From the NCBI RefSeq assembly GCF_014650595.1, contig NZ_BMVG01000053.1, positions 1 to 44,114 on the forward strand: DNA of 44,114 nucleotides, read 5' to 3'. This DNA is from Streptomyces alanosinicus (GTDB taxonomy: Bacteria; Actinomycetota; Actinomycetes; Streptomycetales; Streptomycetaceae). The notes under the pieces were generated by a model. It made no database searches, was not told the origin of the DNA, and saw only the letters and a program-made list of their open reading frames with translations. The position numbers and the translations under genes are program-made. Each line of letters opens with the position of its first letter. Position 1 is the stretch's first letter. Below, piece after piece: positions 7,852 through 17,050 of the stretch.

Positions 7852-9084
7852 GTGGAGAGCGCCGACGATATCGAGGTGCGAAGAAACTCCTCGATCACAC
7901 TGCTGTCCGTCGGTCATGCCTGCGTCGACATCTATCAGGGTGCTGTGGCCTCCCTCGTACCGTACTTCGTCGCCGAGCGCGCCTATAGCTACGCCGCCGT
8001 CTCGGGCATCGTGCTCGCGGCCTCCTTGCTCTCGTCGGTGGTGCAACCGGTGTTCGGTGTGCTGACCGACCGCTGGGCCATGCCGTGGCTCCTGCCCCTC
8101 AGCACTCTGCTGGGAGGCGTGGGCATCGCGCTGAGCGGAGTGAGTGACTCCTACACGCTGACGCTGGCCGTCGTCGCGCTGTCCGGGGTGGGCGTCGCCG
8201 CCTACCATCCGGAGTCCGCCCGGGTGGCCCGGCTTGCGAGCAACGGCAGTCACAGTGCGATGGGATGGTTCTCACTGGGCGGCAACCTCGGCTTCGCGTT
8301 GGCTCCGGTCCTGGTGGCCTGCGTGGTCGCGACCGGAGGACTGCGCCTGACACCGTTGCTCGTGATCCCGGCAGCCATCGGCGCCGCACTGTGCCTGCCC
8401 GTGCTGAGGGCACTGGGGGCACAGCAGGCCAGTACGGCCGGCAAGACGGTTAAGGGCGAGGACGACACCTCGTCGTTCATACGGCTGTCGCTCGCCGTGG
8501 TGTGCCGCTCCATCGTCTTCATCGGCCTGAGTACGTTCGTCTCGTTGTATACGACCCAGCGGATGGACGGCAGCAAGGCCGCGGGCACGGCCGCACTGTT
8601 CCTGCTGTACCTCGGCGGCGCAGTGGGCAGCGTGCTGGGCGGTTCGCTGGCCAACCGCTGGGACCGGGTCACCGTGTCCCGCTGGTCCTATCTGCTGACC
8701 GCCGGATCGGTTGCCGGCTTGGTGTTCATACCCGGCCCGGCCCTCTATCTGTTCGTCATGCTGACCTCGGCCGGCCTGTACATCCCGTTCTCACTGCAGG
8801 TCACGCTCGGCCAGGACTATCTGCCCTCCCGTGTCGGCACCGCCAGCGGAATCACGCTCGGCCTCACCGTGAGCGTGGGCGGTCTCGTCAGCCCGCTCAT
8901 CGGCAGTGTCGCCGACAAGACCTCGCTGCAGACCGCTCTGGCCCCGCTGATCCTCATGCCCGCACTCAGCTGGCTGTTGTTCCGTACGCTGCCCGAACCC
9001 GCTGTGCCGCAGTCCGTGGACGCGGCACCGAAGGGAGAAGACGCCGATGTCGCACACTCTCCCGTTCAGCCCGATCCCCGCTGA
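7852..9084 (+). CDS. MFS exporter (fosmidomycin-resistance-like)
   Basis: About 410 residues with the 12-TM pattern of the major facilitator superfamily. The opening SSITLLSVGHACVDIYQGAV and the motif GVAAYHPES are characteristic of the Fsr (fosmidomycin resistance) branch. It probably exports the cluster product and gives self-protection at the cytoplasmic membrane. GTG 7852 (GGAAG nine bases upstream) is the likeliest start; GTG 7876 is the alternative. The stop overlaps a small downstream ORF starting at 9047. It diverges from the cupin-AraC regulator, which is therefore the likely controller. Confidence 0.85.
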   Translation: MESADDIEVRRNSSITLLSVGHACVDIYQGAVASLVPYFVAERAYSYAAVSGIVLAASLLSSVVQPVFGVLTDRWAMPWLLPLSTLLGGVGIALSGVSDSYTLTLAVVALSGVGVAAYHPESARVARLASNGSHSAMGWFSLGGNLGFALAPVLVACVVATGGLRLTPLLVIPAAIGAALCLPVLRALGAQQASTAGKTVKGEDDTSSFIRLSLAVVCRSIVFIGLSTFVSLYTTQRMDGSKAAGTAALFLLYLGGAVGSVLGGSLANRWDRVTVSRWSYLLTAGSVAGLVFIPGPALYLFVMLTSAGLYIPFSLQVTLGQDYLPSRVGTASGITLGLTVSVGGLVSPLIGSVADKTSLQTALAPLILMPALSWLLFRTLPEPAVPQSVDAAPKGEDADVAHSPVQPDPR

Positions 9085-9349
9085 CGAGCCGGAATCCGGC
9101 ACTCGCCCGGACGCTGGCGCCGGCGGCCTGGAGGACTCGGCGCGCCAGGAGGAGTGTTGCCCACTGCGCGCCTGGGGCTGCACGGCCTCCATCGACGGAC
9201 CGAGGTGGCGCCTGCTGTCCGCGCACTCGACCTCCTGCGGCGAGGTCGAGTACTGCAAGTGTGACTGCAATGCCATTGTGTTGCTCTGGCAGGGCGAAGT
9301 AACCGCTCTCACCGGCCTTCCGCCCGACCGTACTCAGCGAAGGCCGTGA
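9047..9349 (+). CDS. Small Cys-rich protein
   Basis: A 100-residue ORF whose start lies 38 bp inside the end of the exporter gene, suggesting translational coupling. The first 30 residues are low complexity. The rest has a compact pattern: CCPLRAWGC, then WRLLSAHSTSCGEVEYCKCDCN, then a hydrophobic strand and TALTG. The closely spaced Cys residues could bind a metal. Small proteins with WRLL.AH..S.G...Y..C.C are common in Streptomyces, but I know no function. A role with the exporter or in self-protection is only inference. Confidence 0.5.
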   Translation: MSHTLPFSPIPADEPESGTRPDAGAGGLEDSARQEECCPLRAWGCTASIDGPRWRLLSAHSTSCGEVEYCKCDCNAIVLLWQGEVTALTGLPPDRTQRRP

Positions 9350-9677
9350 AAAGCGCGGGACTCAGCCGATACGCTCGCACTTGTTTGAACATTCAAATTA
9401 CCACACTCGGAGATCTCGCTACGCGAGAGGTTCCGCCACTGTAGGCCATGACAGGTGCACGTTGATGACTCTGGACCGATATCCAGGTTCAGAGTCGTCA
9501 CTTTTGCATGTCTGCAGCGCCTTCTCCGCGCTTCCGGCCTGTTGGTTACAGATGAGAAACGGCCAGGCGGCTTGATTTCTATCTGGTTACGGAAGATGTC
9601 AGGTGCTTATGTTGTCGATGCAACCAAGATGCATATGCGCATCGTTTGCAGGACGGTCGACAACCTGAGGGGGCGGT
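9350..9677. other. Upstream region of the SARP gene
   Basis: A non-coding interval of about 330 bp, less GC-rich than its neighbours. It carries the palindrome TTTGAA-CA-TTCAAA at 9384-9397 and a small inverted repeat TCTCGC-TAC-GCGAGA around 9413-9427. Either could be an operator for the SARP promoter, for example for a TetR-type repressor. No gene is seen here. Confidence 0.4.
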
Positions 9678-10550
9678 ATGCGCGTCAGCACGTGTGCGGC
9701 AGGCCAGTTGTACGATGTCTCAGCCAAGGTGAGTGACACTCGGAAGTCAGTCCGGGCGAAGCTCGGACTGCTGGGCCCCTTACGCCTTACGTCTAACGAA
9801 CTGGACGAACCCGTAAGCGTCGCACCTAAAATACGTACGGTACTCGCGATGCTGTGCATGCACCCGGACCAGGTGGTGCCGGTCTCCGTGCTGACCCGCG
9901 AACTCTGGTCCGAGCAGCCTCCGGTGACTGCTTTGCGGACCCTGCAGACGTACATCCTCAATATTCGCAAACTGCTGTCCAAGGCCACCGGCCTCAAGCC
10001 GGCGGACATCACGGACCAGATACTGGTCACCCAGGGCAGCGGCTACAGCCTGCGCAATTCCGACCTGCGACTGGACTGGCTGGACTTCCTGCAACTGGCC
10101 GACCACGGCCGCGCGAGCCTGCGGGCCGGGGACAGCCACACCGGGATCCGGGGACTGGAGGAAGCGCTGGGCATGTGGCGCGGCAGCGGCCTTTCGGATG
10201 TACCCACTGGCATGGTGCTGGAGGGGCGCAGGCTGATGCTGGAGGAGCGCCGACTGGATACAATCGAGGCGCTGATCGATGCCCGGATAGAGGCCGGTCT
10301 GCACCAGCAGGTGACCGCCGAACTGGCCTCATTAACCAGCGAGCACCCATTTCACGAAGGACTGCATGCCCAGTACATGCGGGCCCTTGCACTCAGTGGA
10401 CGCCGTGCCGGAGCGCTTGAGGTGTTCGCCCGTCTGCGCTCTCGCTTGATAGAGGAAATCGGAATCGAGCCGGGCTATCCGCTGCATCAACTCCAGCACA
10501 AAATTCTGAACTCGCATACAGCGACGGACGCTTCACTTTCTGGTAGCTGA
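9678..10550 (+). CDS. SARP-family activator
   Basis: A 290-residue Streptomyces antibiotic regulatory protein. It has an OmpR-like winged helix (about residues 28-105, LGLLGPLRL...QTYILNIRKLL) and a bacterial transcriptional activator domain (about 129-272). It is the short form without an ATPase domain. ATG 9678 follows GAGGGGG. Two TTA codons are in frame (9780-9782 and 10332-10334), so translation should depend on the bldA tRNA and tie expression to development. It is the natural candidate for activating the operon that starts at 11387. Confidence 0.9.
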   Translation: MRVSTCAAGQLYDVSAKVSDTRKSVRAKLGLLGPLRLTSNELDEPVSVAPKIRTVLAMLCMHPDQVVPVSVLTRELWSEQPPVTALRTLQTYILNIRKLLSKATGLKPADITDQILVTQGSGYSLRNSDLRLDWLDFLQLADHGRASLRAGDSHTGIRGLEEALGMWRGSGLSDVPTGMVLEGRRLMLEERRLDTIEALIDARIEAGLHQQVTAELASLTSEHPFHEGLHAQYMRALALSGRRAGALEVFARLRSRLIEEIGIEPGYPLHQLQHKILNSHTATDASLSGS

Positions 10551-11386
10551 TGATTTCCCGCCCGTCGGCATGCGTGGGCGAATATCCCGTGGTGCGCGGC
10601 AGCCCACCGGGCTGGTCATCCCGCACCGCCGCGATCGCGGGCAGAGCGAACTACCGGACTCGAAGGAGGAACACAACGCCTCCCATCGCAAGGTCCGCGC
10701 CCGCGTCGGGCATGCCCTCGCACGGCCATTTTCGAGTCAGATCCTCCGCGACCGCCGTGTGAAAGGCGACGGCGTTCACCACGCCATGCTCGGCATCGTC
10801 CGCCTCCACAATCTCACGCTGGCCGGATGTCGGAGAAACGATCAGGCCAACAGGCACGTCGGAGATCATTTACGGGACAAGCCTTCGGCGACGGCGCCGG
10901 TGCAATCACTGGGATCTCAAAGGGTCTGCTCTCCTGGACTGGGGCAGGCCCTTCTCCGGATGGTCGCGCAACCGTTGGAGCAGTGCCACCAGGATCTTGA
11001 GTGTTTCTCGTCATCAGTCTCGACAGGCCGATGCGACTGTGAATGTGCAGAGGTCAGGCACCTCACGCACCACGCCCCCGCAGCACCCACGCGGCCGGAG
11101 CGGGCGCCAGCCCGGTCCTTGCCGACCGGGTCTACCTGTTCGAAGGGACGCACATGGTTGGCTGGAGGGAACGTCCGACCGGCCCGACACAAGTTCCCCG
11201 CAATCGGCCGGCACCAGCGGCGCGTTCTCGTACCTCTGCGGCACCGTCCCTCGCGTCGCCGGTACGGAGCCGATCTACGAGGAACCATCACTGGCGCATC
11301 GCTGCACCACCCGCTCCGTCGGTCCCGAACCCCCTCAGCGCGGATCGGTGTCGGTCCACGCTGATGAACGGAAGCGAAGACAACTC
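10551..11386. other. Long leader/intergenic region before the L-Dap genes
   Basis: About 835 bp without a convincing gene. Several long frames are open but have poor composition. The leftward frame 10651-10869 (72 codons) looks partly protein-like but has no family. Two GTCGGTCC octamers lie at 11318-11325 and 11350-11357, just ahead of the operon start. They are possible regulator contact points, though their 32-bp spacing is not the usual SARP 11- or 22-bp period. Confidence 0.35.
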
Positions 11387-12361
11387 ATGACCGTCATCAC
11401 CGCGGCGCACGAACTCCTCGACAGCGACGTGTACATCGATCTGCGGGCCAGCCTGGGGCTCCCGCTGCATCTCAAGTGCGAAGGCTTCAACTTCGCAGGC
11501 TCGATCAAGATCCAGCCTGCCGCTCAGATGGTCGATGCCGCCCACCGCGACGGCCTGATCGGGCCGAACTCCGTCTTGATCGAGTCGTCCTCCGGCAACC
11601 TCGGGGTGGCGCTCGCCGTGATCGCGGCGTCCAAGGGGCTCAGCTTCATCTGCGTCACCGATCCCAACTGCAACCCGGCCACCACAGCGCTGATCCGGGC
11701 CCTCGGCGGCGAGGTCGTCGTCGTGGACGAACCCGACGCCTCCGGCGGCTACCTCGCCGCCCGCAAGGCGTACGTCGCCAACAGCTGCGCGCAGAACCCG
11801 AACTACGTGTGGCTCAATCAGTACGAGAACCCCGCGAACTGGATCGCGCACTACGAGACCACCGCGGCCGTCATCGCCAAGGACTTCCCCGACCTCGACG
11901 TCCTCTTCGTCGGAGCGGGGACCGGCGGCACCCTGATGGGCTGCGCGCGCTACTTCCGTGAACACCGGCCGGGGACCCGCATCATCGCGGTCGACAGCGT
12001 GGGCTCCGTCAGCTTCGCCGGCACTCCCGGACCACGTCACATCCCCGGGCTCGGTGCCAGCGCGCCGATGCCGTTGATCGACCCCGGCCTCGTCGACGAG
12101 GTCATCCGTATCCACGAGGTCGACACCATTCACACCTGTCGCAGGCTCGCCGCCTGCGGTCTCCTCCTCGGAGGCTCCTCCGGAACGGTGATCAGCGCCG
12201 CCGCACAGTGGTTCGCCCAGCACGGTGGCACCGTGCACACGGCCGTGGCCATCGCGCCGGATCTAGGAGAGCGCTACCTCAACACGATCTACAACGACAC
12301 CTGGGTCAGCCATCACTACGGTCAGCAGGACGACCTGCACAAGATCCTGGAGACATCTTGA
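11387..12361 (+). CDS. sbnA: SbnA-like PLP synthase (L-Dap pathway)
   Basis: A 324-residue fold-type II PLP enzyme related to cysteine synthase. SbnA enzymes join O-phospho-L-serine and L-glutamate to give N-(1-amino-1-carboxyethyl)-glutamate, the precursor of L-2,3-diaminopropionate. The PLP lysine is K41 in FAGSIK, the substrate loop is SSSGNLG (67-73) and the phosphate-binding Gly loop is GAGTGGT (176-182). The gene is the first of a tightly coupled run and its stop overlaps the TTG start of the SbnB-like gene. That pairing, rather than sequence alone, separates it from an ordinary cysteine synthase. Confidence 0.88.
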   Translation: MTVITAAHELLDSDVYIDLRASLGLPLHLKCEGFNFAGSIKIQPAAQMVDAAHRDGLIGPNSVLIESSSGNLGVALAVIAASKGLSFICVTDPNCNPATTALIRALGGEVVVVDEPDASGGYLAARKAYVANSCAQNPNYVWLNQYENPANWIAHYETTAAVIAKDFPDLDVLFVGAGTGGTLMGCARYFREHRPGTRIIAVDSVGSVSFAGTPGPRHIPGLGASAPMPLIDPGLVDEVIRIHEVDTIHTCRRLAACGLLLGGSSGTVISAAAQWFAQHGGTVHTAVAIAPDLGERYLNTIYNDTWVSHHYGQQDDLHKILETS

Positions 12362-13419
12362 GCGATCAGGCCAGCATCCCCCAGTTCTGCGTCATCCCGG
12401 GCAGCAGCGTGCACCAGGTGCTGGACGGGCGGCAGCGAGAGGTCATCGACCTCGTCGAAGACGCCTACCGCCTGCACGGGGAAGGCCGCACGATCAATCC
12501 CCCCTCCTACTTCCTGCGGTTCCCCGACCGGCCCAGCGCCCGCATCATCGCGCTGCCCGCCTCGGTCGGCGGCAGCCGGCCGGTCGACGGCATCAAGTGG
12601 ATCTCCAGCTTCCCCACCAACCTCGACCGCGGCATTCCCCGTGCCTCCGCGGTGCTGATCCTCAACGACCCCGTCACTGGCTATCCGTACGCCTGCCTGG
12701 AGAGCTCGATCATCAGCGCCGTGCGTACGGCCGCCTCCGCCGCGGTCGCGGCCCGCGCGCTCGGCGTCGACCGGCCCGCGCCCCGGCGCATCGGCTATCT
12801 CGGCACCGGCCTCATCGCACGGTACGTGCACTCCTATCTCTCCGCACTGGACCAGACCTCACAGGAGGTCGCCGTCCACGACACGTCCGCCGAGTACGCG
12901 CGCGCCTTCGCAGACCACCTGAACCAGCAGCCGGATGGTGCACCGGTCCGCGTCCTGGACTCGGCGGAGGAACTGGTCCGCTCCTGCGACGTCATCGTCT
13001 GTGCCACCACGGCGGCCACCCCGCACCTGCTCGAACCGGCCTGGTTTGCCCACCACCCGCTGGTCCTGCACGTGTCGCTGCGTGACCTGGGCACGGACGT
13101 CATCCTCGACAGCTGCAACGTGGTGGACGACATCGAGCATGTCCTCAAGGCGAACACCTCGGTCCACCTCGCCGAACAGCACACCGGCGGGCGCGACTTC
13201 CTGGACGGCACCCTGTACGACGTACTCACCGGCGCTGTGAAGGCACCGTCCGACCGCACGGTGGTCTTCTCCCCGTTCGGGCTCGGCGTCCTCGACCTGA
13301 CGGTCGGTGAGCACGTGCACGCCCGCGCCCGCGAGAACGGCTGGCTGACACCGGTCGACGGGTTCTTCCACGACCTGGACCGGCACAGCACCCCGCTGCC
13401 GGAGAGGGGGCAGCGATGA
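12358..13419 (+). CDS. sbnB: SbnB-like N-(1-amino-1-carboxyethyl)glutamate dehydrogenase
   Basis: A 353-residue member of the ornithine cyclodeaminase/mu-crystallin family. SbnB oxidatively cleaves the SbnA product with NAD+ to release L-Dap and 2-oxoglutarate. The Rossmann loop GYLGTGLIARYV starts at residue 146. SSIISAVRTAASAAVAAR (before it) is the usual family signature. The start is a TTG that overlaps the previous stop (TTGA), with GGAG five bases before it; no better in-frame start is near. The stop overlaps the next gene (ATGA). Confidence 0.88.
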   Translation: MSDQASIPQFCVIPGSSVHQVLDGRQREVIDLVEDAYRLHGEGRTINPPSYFLRFPDRPSARIIALPASVGGSRPVDGIKWISSFPTNLDRGIPRASAVLILNDPVTGYPYACLESSIISAVRTAASAAVAARALGVDRPAPRRIGYLGTGLIARYVHSYLSALDQTSQEVAVHDTSAEYARAFADHLNQQPDGAPVRVLDSAEELVRSCDVIVCATTAATPHLLEPAWFAHHPLVLHVSLRDLGTDVILDSCNVVDDIEHVLKANTSVHLAEQHTGGRDFLDGTLYDVLTGAVKAPSDRTVVFSPFGLGVLDLTVGEHVHARARENGWLTPVDGFFHDLDRHSTPLPERGQR

Positions 13420-15089
13420 CGACCGTCCCTTCTGACACGAGCCCGGCGACGGTGCGTGCCGGACTGCCGCTGGCCCCTGGCGCCGTAGCCCGGGCCCGGG
13501 AACTCGCCCTGCGCCATGTCCGTGCACACGACAACGCGACCGCCCTGCTCGACCACGTCATCGGCCACGCCGAACGCGACCCGGACCGGCCGGCCGTCGT
13601 CGACGGCGAGCGGACCCTGAGCTACCGGGACCTGCTCGGCCGTATCGCGGTCATCCGGGACGCCCTGCGCGCTGCCGGAGTGGGGGCCGGTGACGTCGTC
13701 TCCGCGGTCGGTGTCCGCAGCGCCGAGACCCCAGCCGTCTTCCTCGCCCTGGAGGCCTTGGGCGCCTCCTACCTGCCAATCGACCCGAACTGGCCGGAAG
13801 TCAGGGTCCGGGATGTGCTCGACCGCAGCCGGGCCAGGCTGCTTCTGGACTACTGCGGCGACGGCGGCACCGCACACGCCGCGAGGGCGGCAGCCGCCGA
13901 CACGGAGACAGCGGTCCTGCCCGTACCTGGCGGGAGCGAGGGCGCCGCGCCCCTGGACCGCAGCGGCGACCGTTCCCACGAGGTCCGGTACACGATCTTC
14001 ACCTCGGGCACCACCGGCCGTCCAAAGGGCGCCACGGTCGAACATCAGGGCATGCTCAACCATCTCTGGGCCAAGGCGACCGACCTGGCACTGGGGCCGG
14101 ACGACGCGGTCGCGTTTACCGCCCCGCTGGTCTTCGACATCTCCGTCTGGCAGATGCTGTGCCCGCTGCTCGTCGGCGGACGCGTGGTCGTGGTCGGCGA
14201 CGACGCCATGCGGCTTCCCCGCTGGCTCATCGGTGTCCTCGACGTTGGAGCCGTCACGGTCGTGGAACTCGTCCCTACCGTCATCGGATGGCTCGTCAAC
14301 GACCTGGCCCGCCGCAGCGGAGGCGGACTCCCCTCGCTGCGCTGGCTCCTTTCCACCGGAGAGGAGTTGTATCCGGCCGTCGCGGAGCGTGTGCCGCACA
14401 CCCTGCCGCACGTGTCCCTGGTCAACGCCTACGGCCCCACCGAGTGCTCCGACGACGTGACGCACCACGTGGTGACGCCCGCCGACCTGGCCGGCTCCCG
14501 GTTGCCTGTGGGCAGCCCGATCGCCAACACCACGCTGTACGTCCTGGTCCAGGACGCGAACGCAGGCCCGTGGCGGGCGGCAGAACCGGGGGAGAGCGGT
14601 GAGCTGTTCGTCGGCGGCACGGGCGTGGGGCTCGGCTACCTCAACGACCCCGCCACCACCGACCGGGCCTTCTTCCGTGACCCCTTCGCCCCGGACTCCG
14701 CCACCGGCCGCCTGTACCGGACCGGAGACCTGGCCCGGGTCGACAACGGACTCCTGTATTACCTCGGCCGCAGCGACCGGCAGGTCAAGGTGTCCGGCGT
14801 CCGCATGGAACTCGGCGAGATCGAGGTCGTCCTGAGCCGGCACCCGGCCGTGGAACAGTGCGCGGTCGTCGTCTCCGGCGAGGGCGAACACGGCGAACTC
14901 GTCGCTCACTACAGTCTGCGGACCCGGGTGCCCTCGTCGGTGCTGCAGGACGCGCTGAGCACGGCACTGCCGACCGCGATGGTGCCCCGGCGCTGGCAGG
15001 AATGGGACACGCTGCCCCTGACACACAACGGAAAGATCGACCACCGCTCGCTGCACACGTCCGCCGTCCACCGGAATGAGGCCTCGTGA
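13416..15089 (+). CDS. Free-standing adenylation enzyme (probably L-Dap specific)
   Basis: A 557-residue NRPS-type adenylation protein without a fused carrier domain. Core motifs are present: A3 FTSGTTGRPKG (195-205), A4 FDIS with Asp241 placed to hold the substrate amino group, A5 NAYGPTE, A7 YRTGDLAR, A8 GRSDRQVKVSGVRMELGEIE and A10 NGKID. It should form an aminoacyl-AMP and load the separate carrier protein at 17050. The L-alanosine pathway is known to load L-Dap on a stand-alone carrier, and the coupled L-Dap genes here support the same substrate. Start and stop overlap both neighbours. Confidence 0.88.
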   Translation: MTTVPSDTSPATVRAGLPLAPGAVARARELALRHVRAHDNATALLDHVIGHAERDPDRPAVVDGERTLSYRDLLGRIAVIRDALRAAGVGAGDVVSAVGVRSAETPAVFLALEALGASYLPIDPNWPEVRVRDVLDRSRARLLLDYCGDGGTAHAARAAAADTETAVLPVPGGSEGAAPLDRSGDRSHEVRYTIFTSGTTGRPKGATVEHQGMLNHLWAKATDLALGPDDAVAFTAPLVFDISVWQMLCPLLVGGRVVVVGDDAMRLPRWLIGVLDVGAVTVVELVPTVIGWLVNDLARRSGGGLPSLRWLLSTGEELYPAVAERVPHTLPHVSLVNAYGPTECSDDVTHHVVTPADLAGSRLPVGSPIANTTLYVLVQDANAGPWRAAEPGESGELFVGGTGVGLGYLNDPATTDRAFFRDPFAPDSATGRLYRTGDLARVDNGLLYYLGRSDRQVKVSGVRMELGEIEVVLSRHPAVEQCAVVVSGEGEHGELVAHYSLRTRVPSSVLQDALSTALPTAMVPRRWQEWDTLPLTHNGKIDHRSLHTSAVHRNEAS

Positions 15090-16300
15090 CGACCACCACA
15101 GCGAAGACCGCACCACCGGAGTCGTCCGCGTCGGCGCGCGAGATGACGGCGACCGGCATCGCCGAGCGCGTCGCCTCTGTGGCCCGGGTGGCTGAAGAGC
15201 ATCTGGAGCGAACCGACCGCGACGCCGTCTTCCCTGAGCACGCTCTCGCGGAGATGCGCCGCACCGGTCTGCTCGGGCTGCTCGTACCGGCCGAGCACGG
15301 AGGGTGCGGAGGCACCCTCACCGATCTCGTCGACGCCGCCATGGCCCTCGGCCGCGTCGACATGTCCGTGGCGATGATCTTCGCCATGCACTGCCAGCAG
15401 TCCGAGGCGATCATCCGGTACGCCGCCTCACCGCTCCGGGAGGAGCTGCTCTCCCAACTCGCCGCCGGCGACCTGTACCTGGCCTCGGTGACCACAGAAC
15501 CGGGCAAAGGCGGTCACCTGTTCCGCTCGTACGCCCCCTTACGCGAGGCCGACGACACCCTGGAGGTCGACCGAGTCGCACCGATCGTGACGGGCGGCAC
15601 CGCGGCGGACGGTTTCCTCATCACCATGCGCAGCCCGCACGCGACTGCCGACCACCACGTCTCCCTGGTCTACGCACACCGGCACCAACTGCGTGTCGAA
15701 GGCAGCGGTGCCTGGTGTCCGATGGGCATGCGCGCCAGTCACAGCCTTCCCCTCACCTTCGCAGGCACCATTCCCGGACACCAGGTGATCGGCGAGCACG
15801 GCGCCTTCCACCACATCGCCCAGTCCGTATTCGGACCGCTTGCCCATCTCGGCTGGTCGGCAGCATGGCTGGGCACAGCGGCCGGAGCTCTTTCCCGTGT
15901 TCTGCGACTGCTGCGTGACCCGGCCGGCCGCAAGAGCTTCGACCTGGGCTCGCAGCTGCTGATGACCCGGCTCTCCCGGGCCAGACAGCGACTCGACACA
16001 GTCCACGCCCTGCTGCGCCGCACCGAGGCCCTCGTGGCGAGCGGCGCCGACCTCGCCGACACGAGCAGTCAACTCCTGCTGAACAGCCTGAAGATCACCG
16101 CTGCCGAGGAGTGCTACCGCGCCGTCGACGAACTGATCGACGCCGTCGGTCTCCGGCACGGCTATCTCCAGAACTCGCCTACCCGGCTGGAAAAGACCCT
16201 GCGTGACCTGCGGTCTGCCGCACTCAACTACAGCAACGACCGGCTCCACCTCGCCGACGGGCGGCTGTGCCTGCTCGACCCAGACGTCCGCTTCACCTGA
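15086..16300 (+). CDS. Acyl-CoA-dehydrogenase-like flavoenzyme
   Basis: A 404-residue protein of the acyl-CoA dehydrogenase fold: N-terminal helical domain (about 20-130), middle beta domain (130-240) and C-terminal four-helix domain (250-390). This fold also includes flavin monooxygenases and N-oxygenases that use reduced FMN, and an FMN reductase is encoded at 19025. I infer it acts on the carrier-bound amino acid, perhaps hydroxylating the beta-nitrogen of L-Dap; desaturation is the alternative. The GTG start overlaps the previous stop (GTGA). A TTA codon at 15539-15541 suggests bldA dependence also at this step. Confidence 0.82.
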   Translation: MTTTTAKTAPPESSASAREMTATGIAERVASVARVAEEHLERTDRDAVFPEHALAEMRRTGLLGLLVPAEHGGCGGTLTDLVDAAMALGRVDMSVAMIFAMHCQQSEAIIRYAASPLREELLSQLAAGDLYLASVTTEPGKGGHLFRSYAPLREADDTLEVDRVAPIVTGGTAADGFLITMRSPHATADHHVSLVYAHRHQLRVEGSGAWCPMGMRASHSLPLTFAGTIPGHQVIGEHGAFHHIAQSVFGPLAHLGWSAAWLGTAAGALSRVLRLLRDPAGRKSFDLGSQLLMTRLSRARQRLDTVHALLRRTEALVASGADLADTSSQLLLNSLKITAAEECYRAVDELIDAVGLRHGYLQNSPTRLEKTLRDLRSAALNYSNDRLHLADGRLCLLDPDVRFT

Positions 16301-16477
16301 CCGCGACGGGCCACCCTCCGCAAAAACCGGCTAACAGCCTGATCGCCTTCCTGAATTGCGTGCTTTCTTTGGCGACCCTTTTTCTCGAAGGGGCAAGAAT
16401 GCCGAAGTGCTATTGCCTCGCCGTAAATCGACTGCTAGCTTGTGGGAAATTCCCTCCGTAACCACCGAGGACTCTTT
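16301..16477. other. Gap between the two operon segments
   Basis: A 177-bp non-coding gap, the first break in a run of overlapping genes. It is clearly less GC-rich than the flanking genes, and includes a weak CCCTT/AAGGG hairpin around 16376-16394. It may hold an internal promoter for the GAF-carrier-thioesterase-PAS segment. Confidence 0.3.
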
Positions 16478-17050
16478 ATGTCTGAAAGCGGCCAGAATGG
16501 CTCGACCGAGAACTGGAGCGCTGCCCTGCGTTATATCGCAGGACGCAAGGCCGCCGAGGAATCTCTCGGATTTCTCGTGCACATCAGCACCGCCATCCAG
16601 CAGGCCCCGCAGCTCAAGGAAGTCGTGCCAGCGGTGGCCAAGGCCTGCGTCCCCTTCCTCGCCTCCGCCGTCTCCCTGGGCGCCCTCGCCACCCACTCGC
16701 AGCTCGTTGTCCAGTCGCCCACCGAGTACTCCACGGCGTTGGAGGGCGTGCGGGGCCTCATCACCGAAGCCGGTGACCAGAAGCTCGTGATCAGCGAGCA
16801 TGAGGGCCTGCTGAAGCAGACCGACCCGGGCCACCTGCCGCTGCTGCGCCAGTGGCGGGCCAGCTCGGCGGTGGCCGTGCCCCTGACCTACCGGGGGCTG
16901 CGCGGCGGCCACCTGGTCGTGCTGCGCGGCGACGGCCACCGGCGCGGCCCGATCAGCCCCGGCGACCTCGCGCTCATCTCCGAGGTGGCCGACCGGGTCG
17001 CGGCGTTCAACGCCTTCGTCACGCAGCTGGCTGGCTCGGAAGTTCTGTGA
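16478..17050 (+). CDS. GAF-domain protein
   Basis: A 190-residue single-domain protein. After an N-terminal helix (KAAEESLGFLVHISTAI) residues about 45-175 have the alpha/beta pattern of a GAF domain (VPAVAKACVPFLASAVSL, then SSAVAVPLTYRGLRGGHLVVLRG, then DLALISEVADRVAAF). No output domain such as kinase, phosphatase or cyclase is attached. GAF domains bind small ligands, cyclic nucleotides, haem or iron. The start has GAGG seven bases upstream, and the stop overlaps the carrier-protein start, so it is made together with the carrier. A catalytic or scaffold role in the pathway is possible but unproven. Confidence 0.75.
   Translation: MSESGQNGSTENWSAALRYIAGRKAAEESLGFLVHISTAIQQAPQLKEVVPAVAKACVPFLASAVSLGALATHSQLVVQSPTEYSTALEGVRGLITEAGDQKLVISEHEGLLKQTDPGHLPLLRQWRASSAVAVPLTYRGLRGGHLVVLRGDGHRRGPISPGDLALISEVADRVAAFNAFVTQLAGSEVL

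Noticed and set aside
11318..11357. Two GTCGGTCC octamers as SARP binding repeats
   Set aside because: Start-to-start spacing is 32 bp rather than the usual 11 or 22, and only two copies are present. Kept as a note only.
10570..11364. A 264-codon rightward frame between SARP and SbnA-like genes
   Set aside because: Biased composition, no RBS and no family pattern.
12834..15116. A 760-codon leftward open frame
   Set aside because: It is antisense to the SbnB-like and adenylation genes, which carry clear motifs. Long antisense frames are expected at this GC content.
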